Assembly: GCA_910577295.1 (NCBI GenBank)
Contig: CAJTLS010000011.1
Span: 1 to 64,000, forward strand
Direction: 5' to 3'
Source of the DNA: an uncultured Eubacterium sp.
GTDB taxonomy: Bacteria > Bacillota > Clostridia > Lachnospirales > Lachnospiraceae
DNA length: 64,000 bases
Shown here: one piece after another, positions 45,394 through 54,780 of the stretch
Layout: each line of letters opens with the position of its first letter
Position numbering within the stretch: position 1 is the stretch's first letter
The notes under the pieces: model-generated
The model's input: only the letters and a program-made list of their open reading frames with translations
Told to the model about the DNA's origin: nothing
The model's database searches: none
Made by a program: the position numbers and the translations under genes

Positions 45394-46770
45394 CTATTCA
45401 ATAAAATCATCGTCTTTTAGACTTGACGGGTCTACCACAATATGGTCGTATGCCGCCAGTCCATACGGTGTCTGCTCCTTTACAATCGTATATTCTTTAT
45501 TTTTATATTGGATTTCAACCGGCCGGAACCGGCAATAGCCCTCGTTGACATAATATACGCCCGAAAGCTTCTTTTTCTCACTAACAATATAATCTTCTCC
45601 CGCCGAAGAATCCATTAATATATCGCCCTCCTGAAGGACAGACGAAGAAACATAATACATATCGTCAATTAACATGGCGTTGGACAATGGGGTAAATTCA
45701 TGCGCCGTTTTTCCGGATGCATCCATCTTCTGTCTCACCACCCCGAGCCCGTCTGTTCCTCTTGTAACAACGCTTTTCGGTATCGTAAAAAAATCTTTTT
45801 GCATGATGGAGCTATTGGGAATCTTTAAGCCGGAAGCGGTTTTTAACTGAAATTCAATTTGCAGGAAACGGTCGTTTATATAGTGCTCCATAAAGCGGGA
45901 CGTCGTCAATATTGCAAAACGCTCTCCTTCCCTCTCATAAATATCTATATTGGCATTAAATGATGTCTTATCTTTCAATACAGTAACGCGAACCGAATCC
46001 AAATCCTTTAATGCCTGATAGTAGCTGTCGTCCAGTTTGACGACAATCGACCAGTCGTTGCTTGTAATTAATTTATATACGGGAGCGCCGGCCTTTATAC
46101 TGCCCTCGCTCTGCAACTGCTTTCTCGTAATACTGCCATATTCATCGAACAGTTCCGTTGAAATTTCTTCCTTTTTTGTCTTTTCGTAACCGTCCATTGT
46201 ATAGGCGACAATACCGCTCTTTTCCGCTGTTACTTTCGTAAAATTTTTATCCTTTCCAGAGGAAGTCATCGCTTTCTTTAAATCGCTGTACAAACTGCCA
46301 TTATTCCTGTCAAAGACAACGTTTTTTGCATCGTACTTTAGTTTTGTGACGTCATTATAATTTGACATTGTAAATGAACTTTGAAAAGAGGAAATTACTT
46401 CCCTCATCTGTACAATGCTTTCCGAATTGTCCTTTTCCTTTTGTATCTCTTCCAGCATTTTACTCACTTCGCCGTCTGCGTCAATCGTATATGCCACGTC
46501 GCCTTTTCCGATACGGTTTCCCTCGGAACAATAATAATTGACATATCCTGCCTGTTCGGTTTGCACCACTTCTTCCTGCCTCATAATAAATCCGTAAAGG
46601 GGCGCATCGTCAGAAATATCAGAAGTATTTACTTCATAAATGGATACATGGTTTTTGGATAAAATGTTCCAAGCCAGAAAAATAATATATAAAATAATAA
46701 TTAGAAACAGAAAAAGAGCCAGATTAGGATGAAATCGTTTTTTAAATTTTACTACATTTTTATTAGACAT
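45394..46770 (-). CDS. HlyD-like membrane fusion protein of the division block
   Basis: A 458-residue protein with a basic cytoplasmic start, one membrane helix (about 17-37) and a biotinyl-lipoyl-like hairpin region (GFIMRQEEVVQTEQAGYVNYYCSEG), a helical stretch and a beta-barrel part, as in HlyD-type adaptors. No ABC transporter gene is beside it. Similar genes occur before yggS-sepF in Clostridia, so a role in envelope or division is plausible but unproven. It lies 17 bases upstream of yggS. Confidence 0.75.
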   Translation of the reverse strand: MSNKNVVKFKKRFHPNLALFLFLIIILYIIFLAWNILSKNHVSIYEVNTSDISDDAPLYGFIMRQEEVVQTEQAGYVNYYCSEGNRIGKGDVAYTIDADGEVSKMLEEIQKEKDNSESIVQMREVISSFQSSFTMSNYNDVTKLKYDAKNVVFDRNNGSLYSDLKKAMTSSGKDKNFTKVTAEKSGIVAYTMDGYEKTKKEEISTELFDEYGSITRKQLQSEGSIKAGAPVYKLITSNDWSIVVKLDDSYYQALKDLDSVRVTVLKDKTSFNANIDIYEREGERFAILTTSRFMEHYINDRFLQIEFQLKTASGLKIPNSSIMQKDFFTIPKSVVTRGTDGLGVVRQKMDASGKTAHEFTPLSNAMLIDDMYYVSSSVLQEGDILMDSSAGEDYIVSEKKKLSGVYYVNEGYCRFRPVEIQYKNKEYTIVKEQTPYGLAAYDHIVVDPSSLKDDDFIE

Positions 46771-46850
46771 AAACAGGAGCTCCTTTTTCCCTTTTTTATG
46801 AATATTATTTGTTTTCCTATGCCATACTTACTACAAAGGAGGTAAGTCCT

Positions 46851-47045
46851 ATGAAAGCGTTGGATTATACAGTGCTGATTCTTGTCATTATCGGAGCAAT
46901 CAACTGGGGACTAATCGGATTCTTCGGTCTGGACCTTGTGGCCTTTTTATTTGGCTCTATGTCCATCCTGTCCCGTATTATCTATGCAGTAATCGGTATA
47001 TGCGGACTATATGCTCTAAGTTATTGTGGACGAATCGGCAATTGA
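46851..47045 (+). CDS. DUF378 (YuzA-like) small membrane protein
   Basis: A 64-residue protein with two membrane helices and the family hallmark AINWGLIGFFGLDLVAFLFG. Function is unknown. The start is the ATG at 46851, seven bases after AAAGGAGG. It is an isolated plus-strand gene between two minus-strand operons and faces the mgsA operon. Confidence 0.85.
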   Translation: MKALDYTVLILVIIGAINWGLIGFFGLDLVAFLFGSMSILSRIIYAVIGICGLYALSYCGRIGN

Positions 47046-47052
47046 CATTTGG

Positions 47053-47086
47053 CAGATTAAGAACGGTAGAAACCGTTCTTAATCTG
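47053..47086. terminator. Bidirectional hairpin between DUF378 gene and mgsA
   Basis: A perfect 15-bp stem (47053-47067 with 47072-47086) around the loop AGAA. T runs on either side are weak, but its place between convergent genes fits a shared terminator. Confidence 0.7.
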
Positions 47087-47108
47087 TACTATCATGCCAT
47101 ATTTCCTT

Positions 47109-47507
47109 TTACATACGAACCAGATTTCGCCAATCCAAATCCCCGCGCTCCAGAGCTTTCACAAGAAGCTCCGCCGTAGCGACATTCGTTGCCAATGGGA
47201 TGTTATGAATATCACAGAGACGAAAAAGATTTTTCACGTCCGGTTCGTGTACTTTCTGCGTCAATGGGTCGCGCAAAAAAATGATTAAATCCAGTTCATT
47301 GTTCTCAATCTGTACCCCTAACTGTTTCTCTCCTCCTAAATGACCCGCCAGATACTTGTGTACCGTCAGATTCGTTACCTCCTCCACCAATCGTCCGGTT
47401 GTTCCCGTTGCATAGATGTCATTTTTGCTCAGTATCCCCCGATATGCAATACAGAAATTCTGCATCAATATCTTCTTTGAATCATGAGCAATCAGTCCGA
47501 TATTCAT
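47109..47507 (-). CDS. mgsA: Methylglyoxal synthase
   Basis: MgsA turns dihydroxyacetone phosphate into methylglyoxal, a bypass of glycolysis. The 132-residue protein has LIAHDSKK, ATGTTGRLVEE, FLRDPL, HEPDVKNL and IPLATNVATAE. The active-site GGDQQ motif reads GGEKQ, so the catalytic Asp (E. coli Asp71) is Glu; the second Asp (in RDPL) is kept. I have an unverified impression that this substitution recurs in Lachnospiraceae. It is the last gene of the mre-min-rodA operon. Confidence 0.88.
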   Translation of the reverse strand: MNIGLIAHDSKKILMQNFCIAYRGILSKNDIYATGTTGRLVEEVTNLTVHKYLAGHLGGEKQLGVQIENNELDLIIFLRDPLTQKVHEPDVKNLFRLCDIHNIPLATNVATAELLVKALERGDLDWRNLVRM

Positions 47508-47525
47508 AGTTACAACCCCTTTCCA

Positions 47526-48683
47526 TTATTTAAAGTCTAAATTGCTACCCCGATTTGGTTGTATCCCAATATTTATTAAAATACCAATCGCCATCATATT
47601 CCCAATCAACGACGTTAAACCATTGCTCAGAAAAGGCAGCGGCAACCCCGTATTCGGCAGAAGGGAAGTCGCAACTCCTATGTTGAAAAACGTCTGAAAA
47701 TAGAACATGGAGCCAATCCCGACGGCAATCATCATCCCCATATAATCTTTGGCATTTTTAGCTGCGATAAAACATTTAATTACAATGACAGACAACAACA
47801 GCAAAATTACCATACAACCGACAAAACCGAACTCCTCACTAATTGGCGACCATATAAAATCACTTTCCGTAACATCCACACTCGTATAGTTTCTTACTGC
47901 CTCGTTCCCCTCCAGCAGTTTCCCATAAAGCTTTCCTGAAGCAATCGATAAGACGGAGTTATTCTGCTGATACATAACACCTAGTTCTTTATCTTCCGGA
48001 TGCAGCCACCCCATAATACGTTCTAACTGATAACCACGCAGCAAAAGCTGATTCGGCTGTTGTATATACCAGAACAAGAATCCAATCACAGGTACGACGA
48101 CGGCCGCTACCGGCCCTAAAATACGATGCCCGATACCGGAACAAGCCAACATCATTACAAGAATGACAAGCATAACAACACTTGATGATAAGTCCGATTG
48201 GATGAGAATAAACCCGGTCGGTACAATCGTAATAGCTGTCGCCAGAAAGAAGTTTTTAAATGACTGCAAATTTTCTCTCCTCTTGGCAAAAAATACTGCC
48301 AATGTCAGAATCAAAACTATTTTACAAACCTCCGACGGCTGGAAACTGATAATCTTTAAATCCAGCCAGCGGTACGAATTTGTATTATTGTCGTCTCCCA
48401 ACGGAGATAATTTTGTCGCTGCCGCCATCAGCGTGGTAATAATGTAGATGATAGGAATATACATGCATATATCATGGTAATCGATAAGTGTAAATATAGC
48501 AATAATAATCAATCCGCCAACGATGCCCACCAACTGTCTCTTCATGGAAATCGAAGGATTGACCATGGAAATTACATAAGAACTGATGAATGTTAAAAGC
48601 AACACAATGACAATCAGAAAAATATCAATATTTCTCCAATTATAGCGTTTAATTTGTAACCATTGATTGATTCGATTTCTCAT
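47526..48683 (-). CDS. rodA: RodA/FtsW/SpoVE-family glycosyltransferase
   Basis: SEDS proteins polymerise glycan chains from lipid II together with a class B PBP. The 385-residue protein has about ten membrane helices and the SEDS segments SYRWLDLKIISFQPSEVCKI, SDFIWSPISEEFGFVG and TGLPLPFLSNGLTSLIGN. Linkage to PBP2 and mreBCD in the same operon favours RodA (elongation). Confidence 0.92.
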   Translation of the reverse strand: MRNRINQWLQIKRYNWRNIDIFLIVIVLLLTFISSYVISMVNPSISMKRQLVGIVGGLIIIAIFTLIDYHDICMYIPIIYIITTLMAAATKLSPLGDDNNTNSYRWLDLKIISFQPSEVCKIVLILTLAVFFAKRRENLQSFKNFFLATAITIVPTGFILIQSDLSSSVVMLVILVMMLACSGIGHRILGPVAAVVVPVIGFLFWYIQQPNQLLLRGYQLERIMGWLHPEDKELGVMYQQNNSVLSIASGKLYGKLLEGNEAVRNYTSVDVTESDFIWSPISEEFGFVGCMVILLLLSVIVIKCFIAAKNAKDYMGMMIAVGIGSMFYFQTFFNIGVATSLLPNTGLPLPFLSNGLTSLIGNMMAIGILINIGIQPNRGSNLDFK

Positions 48684-48710
48684 TCTATTCTACCACCTGA
48701 CTGTATTTTG

Positions 48711-48986
48711 TTACTTTTCGACCTGTTTCATATCTTTAATCGGTATATTGGCAAAAAGAGCAGGAACCATTCCATGGTCGTTTTCGGATTGCATCTGTTC
48801 TATTTTAATATCTAACCCTTCCAAATCAATCTCCACATACTTGGATAACACATAAATCAAATCATTTTTAATCTGCTCCATTATCTCCGGTGAACAATTC
48901 GCCCTGTCCGATACCAGCACCATTTTTAAACGGTCTTTGGCAACATTACTGGAGGACTTTTTTCGAAAAAAATCTGTAAATCCCAT
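48711..48986 (-). CDS. minE: Cell division topological factor MinE
   Basis: MinE stimulates MinD ATPase and drives pole-to-pole oscillation or relief of MinCD at midcell. The 91-residue protein has the N-terminal membrane segment GFTDFFRKK, the MinD-contact region VAKDRLKMVLVSDRA and a C-terminal beta domain. The start is the ATG at 48986 after AGGAG; the ATG at 48995 abuts that site. It follows minD by 12 bases. Confidence 0.93.
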   Translation of the reverse strand: MGFTDFFRKKSSSNVAKDRLKMVLVSDRANCSPEIMEQIKNDLIYVLSKYVEIDLEGLDIKIEQMQSENDHGMVPALFANIPIKDMKQVEK

Positions 48987-48998
48987 TATTCTCATCTC

Positions 48999-49787
48999 CT
49001 AACTTTTCAGCTTGCTTCGCAGTAAAGAAAAGAAGCCATGTTTAGGAAATAAATCCAGGAACGGAACTTCTTCGCCCGTAACACGCCGGCATATATTCTC
49101 ATAAGCCTGTCCGGCCAGCGTATTGTTTCCTACAAGAGGTTCTCCCTGATTTGTTGCAATCACAATGTTCTCATCATCCGGAACTACCCCTAATAAATCA
49201 ACTGCTAAAATCTCGACTACGTCCTCACTGGACATCATGTCACCCCGCCGTACCATATCAGGACGAAGACGATTGACAACGAGTTCAATCGTGCCGATTT
49301 CGTTTGCTTCCAACAGGCCGATAATGCGGTCTGCGTCCCTGACGGCAGAAACCTCAGGAGTAGTCACAACAATCGAGCGGTCTGCTCCCGCTATGGCATT
49401 TTTAAACCCCTGTTCAATCCCTGCCGGGCAATCTAACAGTATGTAATCAAATTCTTCTTTTAATTCGGCTGTCAGCGCCACCATCTGCTCTGGTGTAACG
49501 GCATCCTTATCTCTTGTCTGCGCGGAAGGCAGTAAAAACAGGTTAGGATATCTCTTATCCTTAATCAGCGCCTGCTTTAAACGGCAATTCCCCTCAATAA
49601 CATCAACCAGATTATAAACAATACGGTTTTCCAATCCCATAACTACATCCAAATTGCGTAATCCGATATCGGTGTCGATTAAAACTACTTTCTTTCCCTC
49701 CTTGGCAAGCCCCGTGCCAACGTTTGCCGTTGTGGTTGTCTTTCCCACACCGCCTTTTCCTGATGTAATAACAATGACTTCACTCAT
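48999..49787 (-). CDS. minD: Septum site-determining ATPase MinD
   Basis: MinD is a membrane-bound ATPase that recruits MinC. The deviant Walker A motif SGKGGVGKTTTTANVG is at residue 9, with DTDIGLRNLDVVMGLE and the C-terminal amphipathic helix GFFSLLRSKLKS that binds membrane. Length 262 is normal. AAAGGAG precedes the ATG. Confidence 0.97.
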   Translation of the reverse strand: MSEVIVITSGKGGVGKTTTTANVGTGLAKEGKKVVLIDTDIGLRNLDVVMGLENRIVYNLVDVIEGNCRLKQALIKDKRYPNLFLLPSAQTRDKDAVTPEQMVALTAELKEEFDYILLDCPAGIEQGFKNAIAGADRSIVVTTPEVSAVRDADRIIGLLEANEIGTIELVVNRLRPDMVRRGDMMSSEDVVEILAVDLLGVVPDDENIVIATNQGEPLVGNNTLAGQAYENICRRVTGEEVPFLDLFPKHGFFSLLRSKLKS

Positions 49788-49824
49788 GATGTTCTCCTTT
49801 CGCCTCTGTTATAGACCATTCATA

Positions 49825-50490
49825 TTAAACATTTATGTTTGTCAGTGACATTCTTGATAAATCATCCATATAGATTGCTCCATCCCTCAGATAAGCTATC
49901 TGGGGAACATTGGATGGTGTTTCTTTCTCGTCCGGCGTTCTGGCAATAACGTCGCTGATTCGGATTTGAATCGGATTCATTTTTGTTGCCACAATAAAGG
50001 CATCTTCTTTTCCTGACGCTCCTGCGTATACCGTTCCATTCAATTTGCCGAGTACGATGACATTTCCTGTCGAGACAACCTGCGCCCCCACATTTACATC
50101 CCCTAATATGACGATACTTGTTTCAAACTCCATGACCTGACCAGAACGGAGATTCCCTTTAAAAAATTGACCGGAATTACTGTCCATTGCCATTAGCTTT
50201 TCCTGTAGGGTTCGCTCGTACAACGTCTCTCGCTCCTTGTCCTCATCGATAACACAAACAATCCGTAGTTTGGAATTTTCCTGTATCGTATGAAGCAGAA
50301 CCGCTTCTTCCTCATCCGAGAGTTCTCTCCCATCAAAAGCCACAACGACCCGATTGTCCCCTAAAAAGTCGGCATTATTTTGAAATTTTTCCGTCACTTT
50401 TTCTAATAATTCCTCAAAGGACAACTCGTCGTCTAAAATGATACGAATACCAGACTTATTGCCTTTCAGCATAACAGGTTCTTTTTTCAT
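49825..50490 (-). CDS. minC: Septum site-determining protein MinC
   Basis: MinC blocks FtsZ polymerisation away from midcell. The 221-residue protein has an N-terminal domain (about 1-95, KSGIRIILDDELSFEELLEK) and a C-terminal beta-helix (about 105-205, RSGQVMEFETSIVILGDVNVGA to GTVYAGASG). I choose the ATG at 50490 over one 12 bases upstream because a GAGG site precedes it. minCDE are in standard order. Confidence 0.93.
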   Translation of the reverse strand: MKKEPVMLKGNKSGIRIILDDELSFEELLEKVTEKFQNNADFLGDNRVVVAFDGRELSDEEEAVLLHTIQENSKLRIVCVIDEDKERETLYERTLQEKLMAMDSNSGQFFKGNLRSGQVMEFETSIVILGDVNVGAQVVSTGNVIVLGKLNGTVYAGASGKEDAFIVATKMNPIQIRISDVIARTPDEKETPSNVPQIAYLRDGAIYMDDLSRMSLTNINV

Positions 50491-50531
50491 TGTCTTCCTC
50501 ACTTCTTTGGCTATTTATTCTAATATCCCCA

Positions 50532-53384
50532 TTAATCCGTCTGATTATTGTTGTTGATTGCCGGATTGGAAACTTTCTTTTCAAGCAATTTCTTGCGGGC
50601 TCCCTTATCATAATAGTACTTGTATACATTACTTGCCAGCTCTGCTGCGTTGGATGATGTAAAACCATTAGGAATAACAACCGTTACGGAAATCTCCGGA
50701 TTTTCGTATGGGGCAAAACTGACAAACAATGCGTGGTTCGGCTCGTTTTGCGTAATCTGTGCAGTACCGGTCTTTCCTGCTACCGTGACTGGCAATCCCT
50801 GAAACAGGGATTTAATACTCCCCGTACTTACCACCTTATTCATACCTGTCTTTATCGCCGCAAGCGTTGAGGATTGGCAATTCAGTTTATTGTTTAGTTT
50901 CGCGCTGTTTTTTTCTTTCTTTCCAGATTTCGTATTTTTCTTCTTATCAATCAGCGTCAAATCGTAACAGGTGCCCCCGTTAGCAATGGTCGTTACATAT
51001 CGCGATAACTGAACCGGCGTATAACTGTTGGAGCCTTGTCCAATCGCAGAACGGACAACATCCAAATCCGAAAATGTTGGTTCTGCTTCTGCCAGCTCGA
51101 TGCCAGACTTTTTTGTCAAACCATATTTGTTCGCATATTTCTTTAACTTTGACAGACCCTTTTCATTATCTACTATGTTGTCGTGTCCGTTTCCCAGACG
51201 GTATCCCATCTCATAGAAAAAGTAGTTACAGGAATGCTGGATGGCCTGCGATACGTTCAGGTTTCCGTGCGACACAGTACTCCAGCACTTCGGCCATGGT
51301 TTGTTAATCTTGTCAAATTGTACTTTATCCGTTACCTGAGAATAGGTATTTATGACTCCCTCCTCTAACACAGTCGTGGCTGTTACCATCTTGAACGTAG
51401 AGCCAGGCGCCGTCTTTTGCTGTGTGGCGCGATTGAGCAACGCGGACGCACTGCTCGTACTGATTTTATTATAATAATCGCTGTCTACGGAGTTTGCAAA
51501 TTTATTATTATCGTAACTCGGATACGATACGAGCGATTTTACCTTTCCCGTTTTTACATCGGTGACAATAACGGAACAGGAACACGGCGTCAGGCCTAGT
51601 TCCCCCGGAGATATTTCCAAAGAGCGGATTTTCGCTTTCAAAAAAGCAAACGGTGATGTTGTTCCCGCTTTTAACGACTGATAAGAATTTCGGTTCATTT
51701 TCAATACTTTCTGGTCATAAAGCAGAAGACAAATATCCCTTCCTGTTATTGTTTCTTTCTCTACCATCGAGTGATAGACTTTTTTATCGAAAGAAAAATC
51801 GTCGGATATTTCATTGAGGACATAGTTTACTATCTTTTGGAAAACCTCTTCCGAACTGTAATAATTATTATCTACTTCGAGATTATCCAGATTAATCCAG
51901 TTGTTTTTTATGGCATAGATTAAAAATTCACTCAGGCTTATTTTACCCTTGATATAATCGTTATACGTCGAATCTGTCGTGTCCATCGTATTGGAATTTA
52001 ATATCTCATTCGCTTTTAACATCGAAAAAACGTAGTCTAAGTATTCTGCCACTGTTTCCGGTAAATCTTCCCCCTGCGTCCGGTTATTTACTTTCAGGTA
52101 TTTCCTGACACTGGCTATGCCACTCTTTTTGGCAGACGTAAACGCCCGATAAACGGATTTCTCCAACGGCGTGGCGCTGCTTTTCGAAAAATTCGCTACA
52201 TCTACAATACTGTTTTGCAGGATGGCATCGTACACTTCATAAATGGAGATTAAAATTCCGGACGCCTTTTTCCCCCTTGTACCCCTGCTTCTTCCATTAA
52301 CCATTTTGGAACTGAGAATAGCGGCAATTTGCTTTTCTGCCAATTTATAAATTGCCTTTTGCAAATCCGATTCAATCGTCAGATAAATGTCATCACCTGC
52401 CACGGCATCCTTTGTTTTTTTTGAGCTGATAACACGGGAACTGCTGTCTATCAGCAGCGTTTCCGAGCCCTTTGTACCTTTGAGTATGTCTTCGTATTCC
52501 TTTTCCATTCCCGTCTTACCAATCTGGTCGGCGGATGTATATTCCGTTTTTGGATTGAGTTCCTGTTTTTCCGCCAATGTTTCCGATGAAATCAGTCCCG
52601 TATATCCTACAATATGTGAAAAATATTCGCTGTCATAATAGACGCGGTTCATTTCCGTAGAAACTTCAACTCCCGGCAAATCTACAGAGCTTTCTTTAAT
52701 GGCAGCTACCGTTTTCTCGCAAACATTGGAACTCAATGTAATCGGTTCGTATTTTGAATAAGTATTCATTAAAAGGGCATAACGGACTGTCATAATGAGA
52801 ATCGCTTCCTCATCCGAATAGTTCTCTTCATCGGAAAAGAAATTAATTGTATTGACACCATTTTCGGTACGGATATAATGAAATAACTGTTCCGCCGTCA
52901 TCTGTTTCTGCTCTTCCGTCAGCTTCTTTACGGATGTACAAAAGAATATGTCTCTTTTAAAACGCAATTCTGCCGTATGATTTACATTGTATTTGAATTT
53001 CCCTTTCGACGTTCTTGTAATCGGAAAATCCAAATCCAGTTTATCCCCGTTTTTCTCTATCAATTGAATGCATTTGGCAATCATCATATTCTTGTCCGCA
53101 TTTTTTTTCAATTCACCGGAATCTTCCAGAGTAATCGAATATCTCTGTTCGTTGGTAACTAATAATTTTCCATTGCAATCGTATATTTTCCCCCGCGCAC
53201 TCTTTATCGTCTTAATTTTCTGCTTCTGCAGCGATGCTTCCTTGTCATAAGTCTCACCCCGTATAATCTGGAGGTAGAACATGCGTCCAATCAATATGCT
53301 GAACAATAAAATATAAGTGAGAACCACCGCAAAAAAGCGGGATTTAACAACATTTTTTATTGTTTCCGTGATACTGTCAAACAT
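50532..53384 (-). CDS. mrdA: Penicillin-binding protein 2 with large internal insertion
   Basis: This class B transpeptidase cross-links wall peptides during elongation with RodA. It has one membrane helix (about 17-38), a dimerisation domain, and a transpeptidase domain with STFK (near residue 662), SCN (near 724) and KTGTAQ (near 871). At 950 residues it is much longer than PBP2 of E. coli (about 630). Roughly 245 mainly helical residues lie between LTIESDLQKAI and the core strand VIVTDVKTGKVKSLVSYPSYD (about 51590-52330), where other PBPs have a short link. Similar long forms are known to me in Lachnospiraceae. It precedes minC. Confidence 0.92.
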   Translation of the reverse strand: MFDSITETIKNVVKSRFFAVVLTYILLFSILIGRMFYLQIIRGETYDKEASLQKQKIKTIKSARGKIYDCNGKLLVTNEQRYSITLEDSGELKKNADKNMMIAKCIQLIEKNGDKLDLDFPITRTSKGKFKYNVNHTAELRFKRDIFFCTSVKKLTEEQKQMTAEQLFHYIRTENGVNTINFFSDEENYSDEEAILIMTVRYALLMNTYSKYEPITLSSNVCEKTVAAIKESSVDLPGVEVSTEMNRVYYDSEYFSHIVGYTGLISSETLAEKQELNPKTEYTSADQIGKTGMEKEYEDILKGTKGSETLLIDSSSRVISSKKTKDAVAGDDIYLTIESDLQKAIYKLAEKQIAAILSSKMVNGRSRGTRGKKASGILISIYEVYDAILQNSIVDVANFSKSSATPLEKSVYRAFTSAKKSGIASVRKYLKVNNRTQGEDLPETVAEYLDYVFSMLKANEILNSNTMDTTDSTYNDYIKGKISLSEFLIYAIKNNWINLDNLEVDNNYYSSEEVFQKIVNYVLNEISDDFSFDKKVYHSMVEKETITGRDICLLLYDQKVLKMNRNSYQSLKAGTTSPFAFLKAKIRSLEISPGELGLTPCSCSVIVTDVKTGKVKSLVSYPSYDNNKFANSVDSDYYNKISTSSASALLNRATQQKTAPGSTFKMVTATTVLEEGVINTYSQVTDKVQFDKINKPWPKCWSTVSHGNLNVSQAIQHSCNYFFYEMGYRLGNGHDNIVDNEKGLSKLKKYANKYGLTKKSGIELAEAEPTFSDLDVVRSAIGQGSNSYTPVQLSRYVTTIANGGTCYDLTLIDKKKNTKSGKKEKNSAKLNNKLNCQSSTLAAIKTGMNKVVSTGSIKSLFQGLPVTVAGKTGTAQITQNEPNHALFVSFAPYENPEISVTVVIPNGFTSSNAAELASNVYKYYYDKGARKKLLEKKVSNPAINNNNQTD

Positions 53385-53385
53385 C

Positions 53386-53892
53386 TTATACCTCCTCTCT
53401 GTTTTCTGTTATTTTACTTTCTACCAAAAGAATCAGGCGGTAGAATAAAATACCAACTAATGTCGTATAAAGTATTTCCGGTAAAAACTTATGAATAAAA
53501 TAGAAAATAAAATGTACTCTTCCTCTCATTAAAAACTCAGTTACATAATAATACAGGCAGTATACTAAGTCCCCTGACGCTATGAGAACGGTAGGAAGCA
53601 GCAGACTGTCGGTAAAATATAATTTCCGGCAAAATCCTAAAACAAAACCAATTGTCATAAAGACAAATGCATACAGGCCAATCACGCTGCCATACATCAT
53701 ATCCAGCATAAGCCCGCAGATAAGTCCTATCCATATACCAGATGTCCTTCCCCGAAGATAGCCGTAAGAGATTGTGACGACCAGCAACAGGTTTGGCGCC
53801 GCATTTGCCAATTCTATTTTCTTAAAAACCGTCGTCTGCAGGAGAAGCGCCAATACAATAAATAGGAAAGCAGCTACTTTTTTTCTAATCAT
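53386..53892 (-). CDS. mreD: Rod shape-determining protein MreD
   Basis: MreD is a small membrane protein of the elongasome. The 168 residues form about five helices, with NAAPNLLLVVTISYGYLRG and GLICGLMLDMMYGSVIGLYAF typical of the family. It overlaps the end of mreC by eight bases and is one base from PBP2. Confidence 0.92.
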   Translation of the reverse strand: MIRKKVAAFLFIVLALLLQTTVFKKIELANAAPNLLLVVTISYGYLRGRTSGIWIGLICGLMLDMMYGSVIGLYAFVFMTIGFVLGFCRKLYFTDSLLLPTVLIASGDLVYCLYYYVTEFLMRGRVHFIFYFIHKFLPEILYTTLVGILFYRLILLVESKITENREEV

Positions 53893-54760
53893 ATTTCTTT
53901 ATATCCTCAATTTCCGAATTATCCTTTAACTGTGTAATCACCAGTACATTTTCCAACTGGTCAAAATTAACGGTCGGCGTCAGATGAGCCGTCTTCGACT
54001 GCACCGCCTCGTCGCTCACAATATCCTTTACATATCCAACCGACAACCCCTGTAAAAATTTGTCACTGACATGGGAAGTTACGACTTCATCCCCTTCTTT
54101 TATTTTTGCAGAATTGGAAATCATCTCCACATCGATATAACCATGATAAATGCTCTCCATGTTTCCTTTCACCATACAAGTCTCGCCGGAAGCCTCAAAC
54201 ATGGAACTGACATTGCTCTTATCGTCAATAATCGCCCGCACTTTCGCATAGGAAGTACCAACTTCCGAGACAATCCCCACCAGACCATTTCCGGAAATGA
54301 CGTTCATATCTACCTGTATGCCGTCTTTTTTTCCTTTATCAATCGTAAATACATGAAACCAGTTATTGCCGTCGCGGCTAATTACACGAGCAGCCAGTTT
54401 CGGATAATCGGGATATTTTTTGTCCAGTTTATAGAGGTTGCGGTAATTTTCCAATTCTTTGTTTTCACGGGCCAAAATCTTATTGTCATAACTTAACTCG
54501 CTAATTCGCTGGTGAAGCTGTTCATTCTTTTCCAGCAAACTCCTTTTGCTGTGAAGCAGATCCTTCTTACCCGAAATATAGCGCCCCACTGTATTAATCC
54601 CTTTCTGCATCGGAGTGACGGCATCGCCAAGCGCTGTCTTTATCGTGGAAAAATGGTTCGTAAATTTAAACGATAATAAAACCAAAATCACACATAACAC
54701 CGACAGACAACAATATAGTATCTTGGGATGTATCCAGTTTTTTTTCCTACGTCTTTTCAT
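53885..54760 (-). CDS. mreC: Cell shape-determining protein MreC
   Basis: MreC links MreB and the PBP2/RodA machinery on the outer face of the membrane. It has a basic start, one membrane helix (about 12-29), a coiled coil (about 60-100) and paired beta-barrel domains (ARVISRDGNNWFHVFTIDKGKKDG and IDDKSNVSSMFE). Length 291 is normal. AGGAGG precedes the ATG. Confidence 0.94.
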   Translation of the reverse strand: MKRRRKKNWIHPKILYCCLSVLCVILVLLSFKFTNHFSTIKTALGDAVTPMQKGINTVGRYISGKKDLLHSKRSLLEKNEQLHQRISELSYDNKILARENKELENYRNLYKLDKKYPDYPKLAARVISRDGNNWFHVFTIDKGKKDGIQVDMNVISGNGLVGIVSEVGTSYAKVRAIIDDKSNVSSMFEASGETCMVKGNMESIYHGYIDVEMISNSAKIKEGDEVVTSHVSDKFLQGLSVGYVKDIVSDEAVQSKTAHLTPTVNFDQLENVLVITQLKDNSEIEDIKKYD

Positions 54761-54780
54761 GATGACCTCCTAACACAAAA

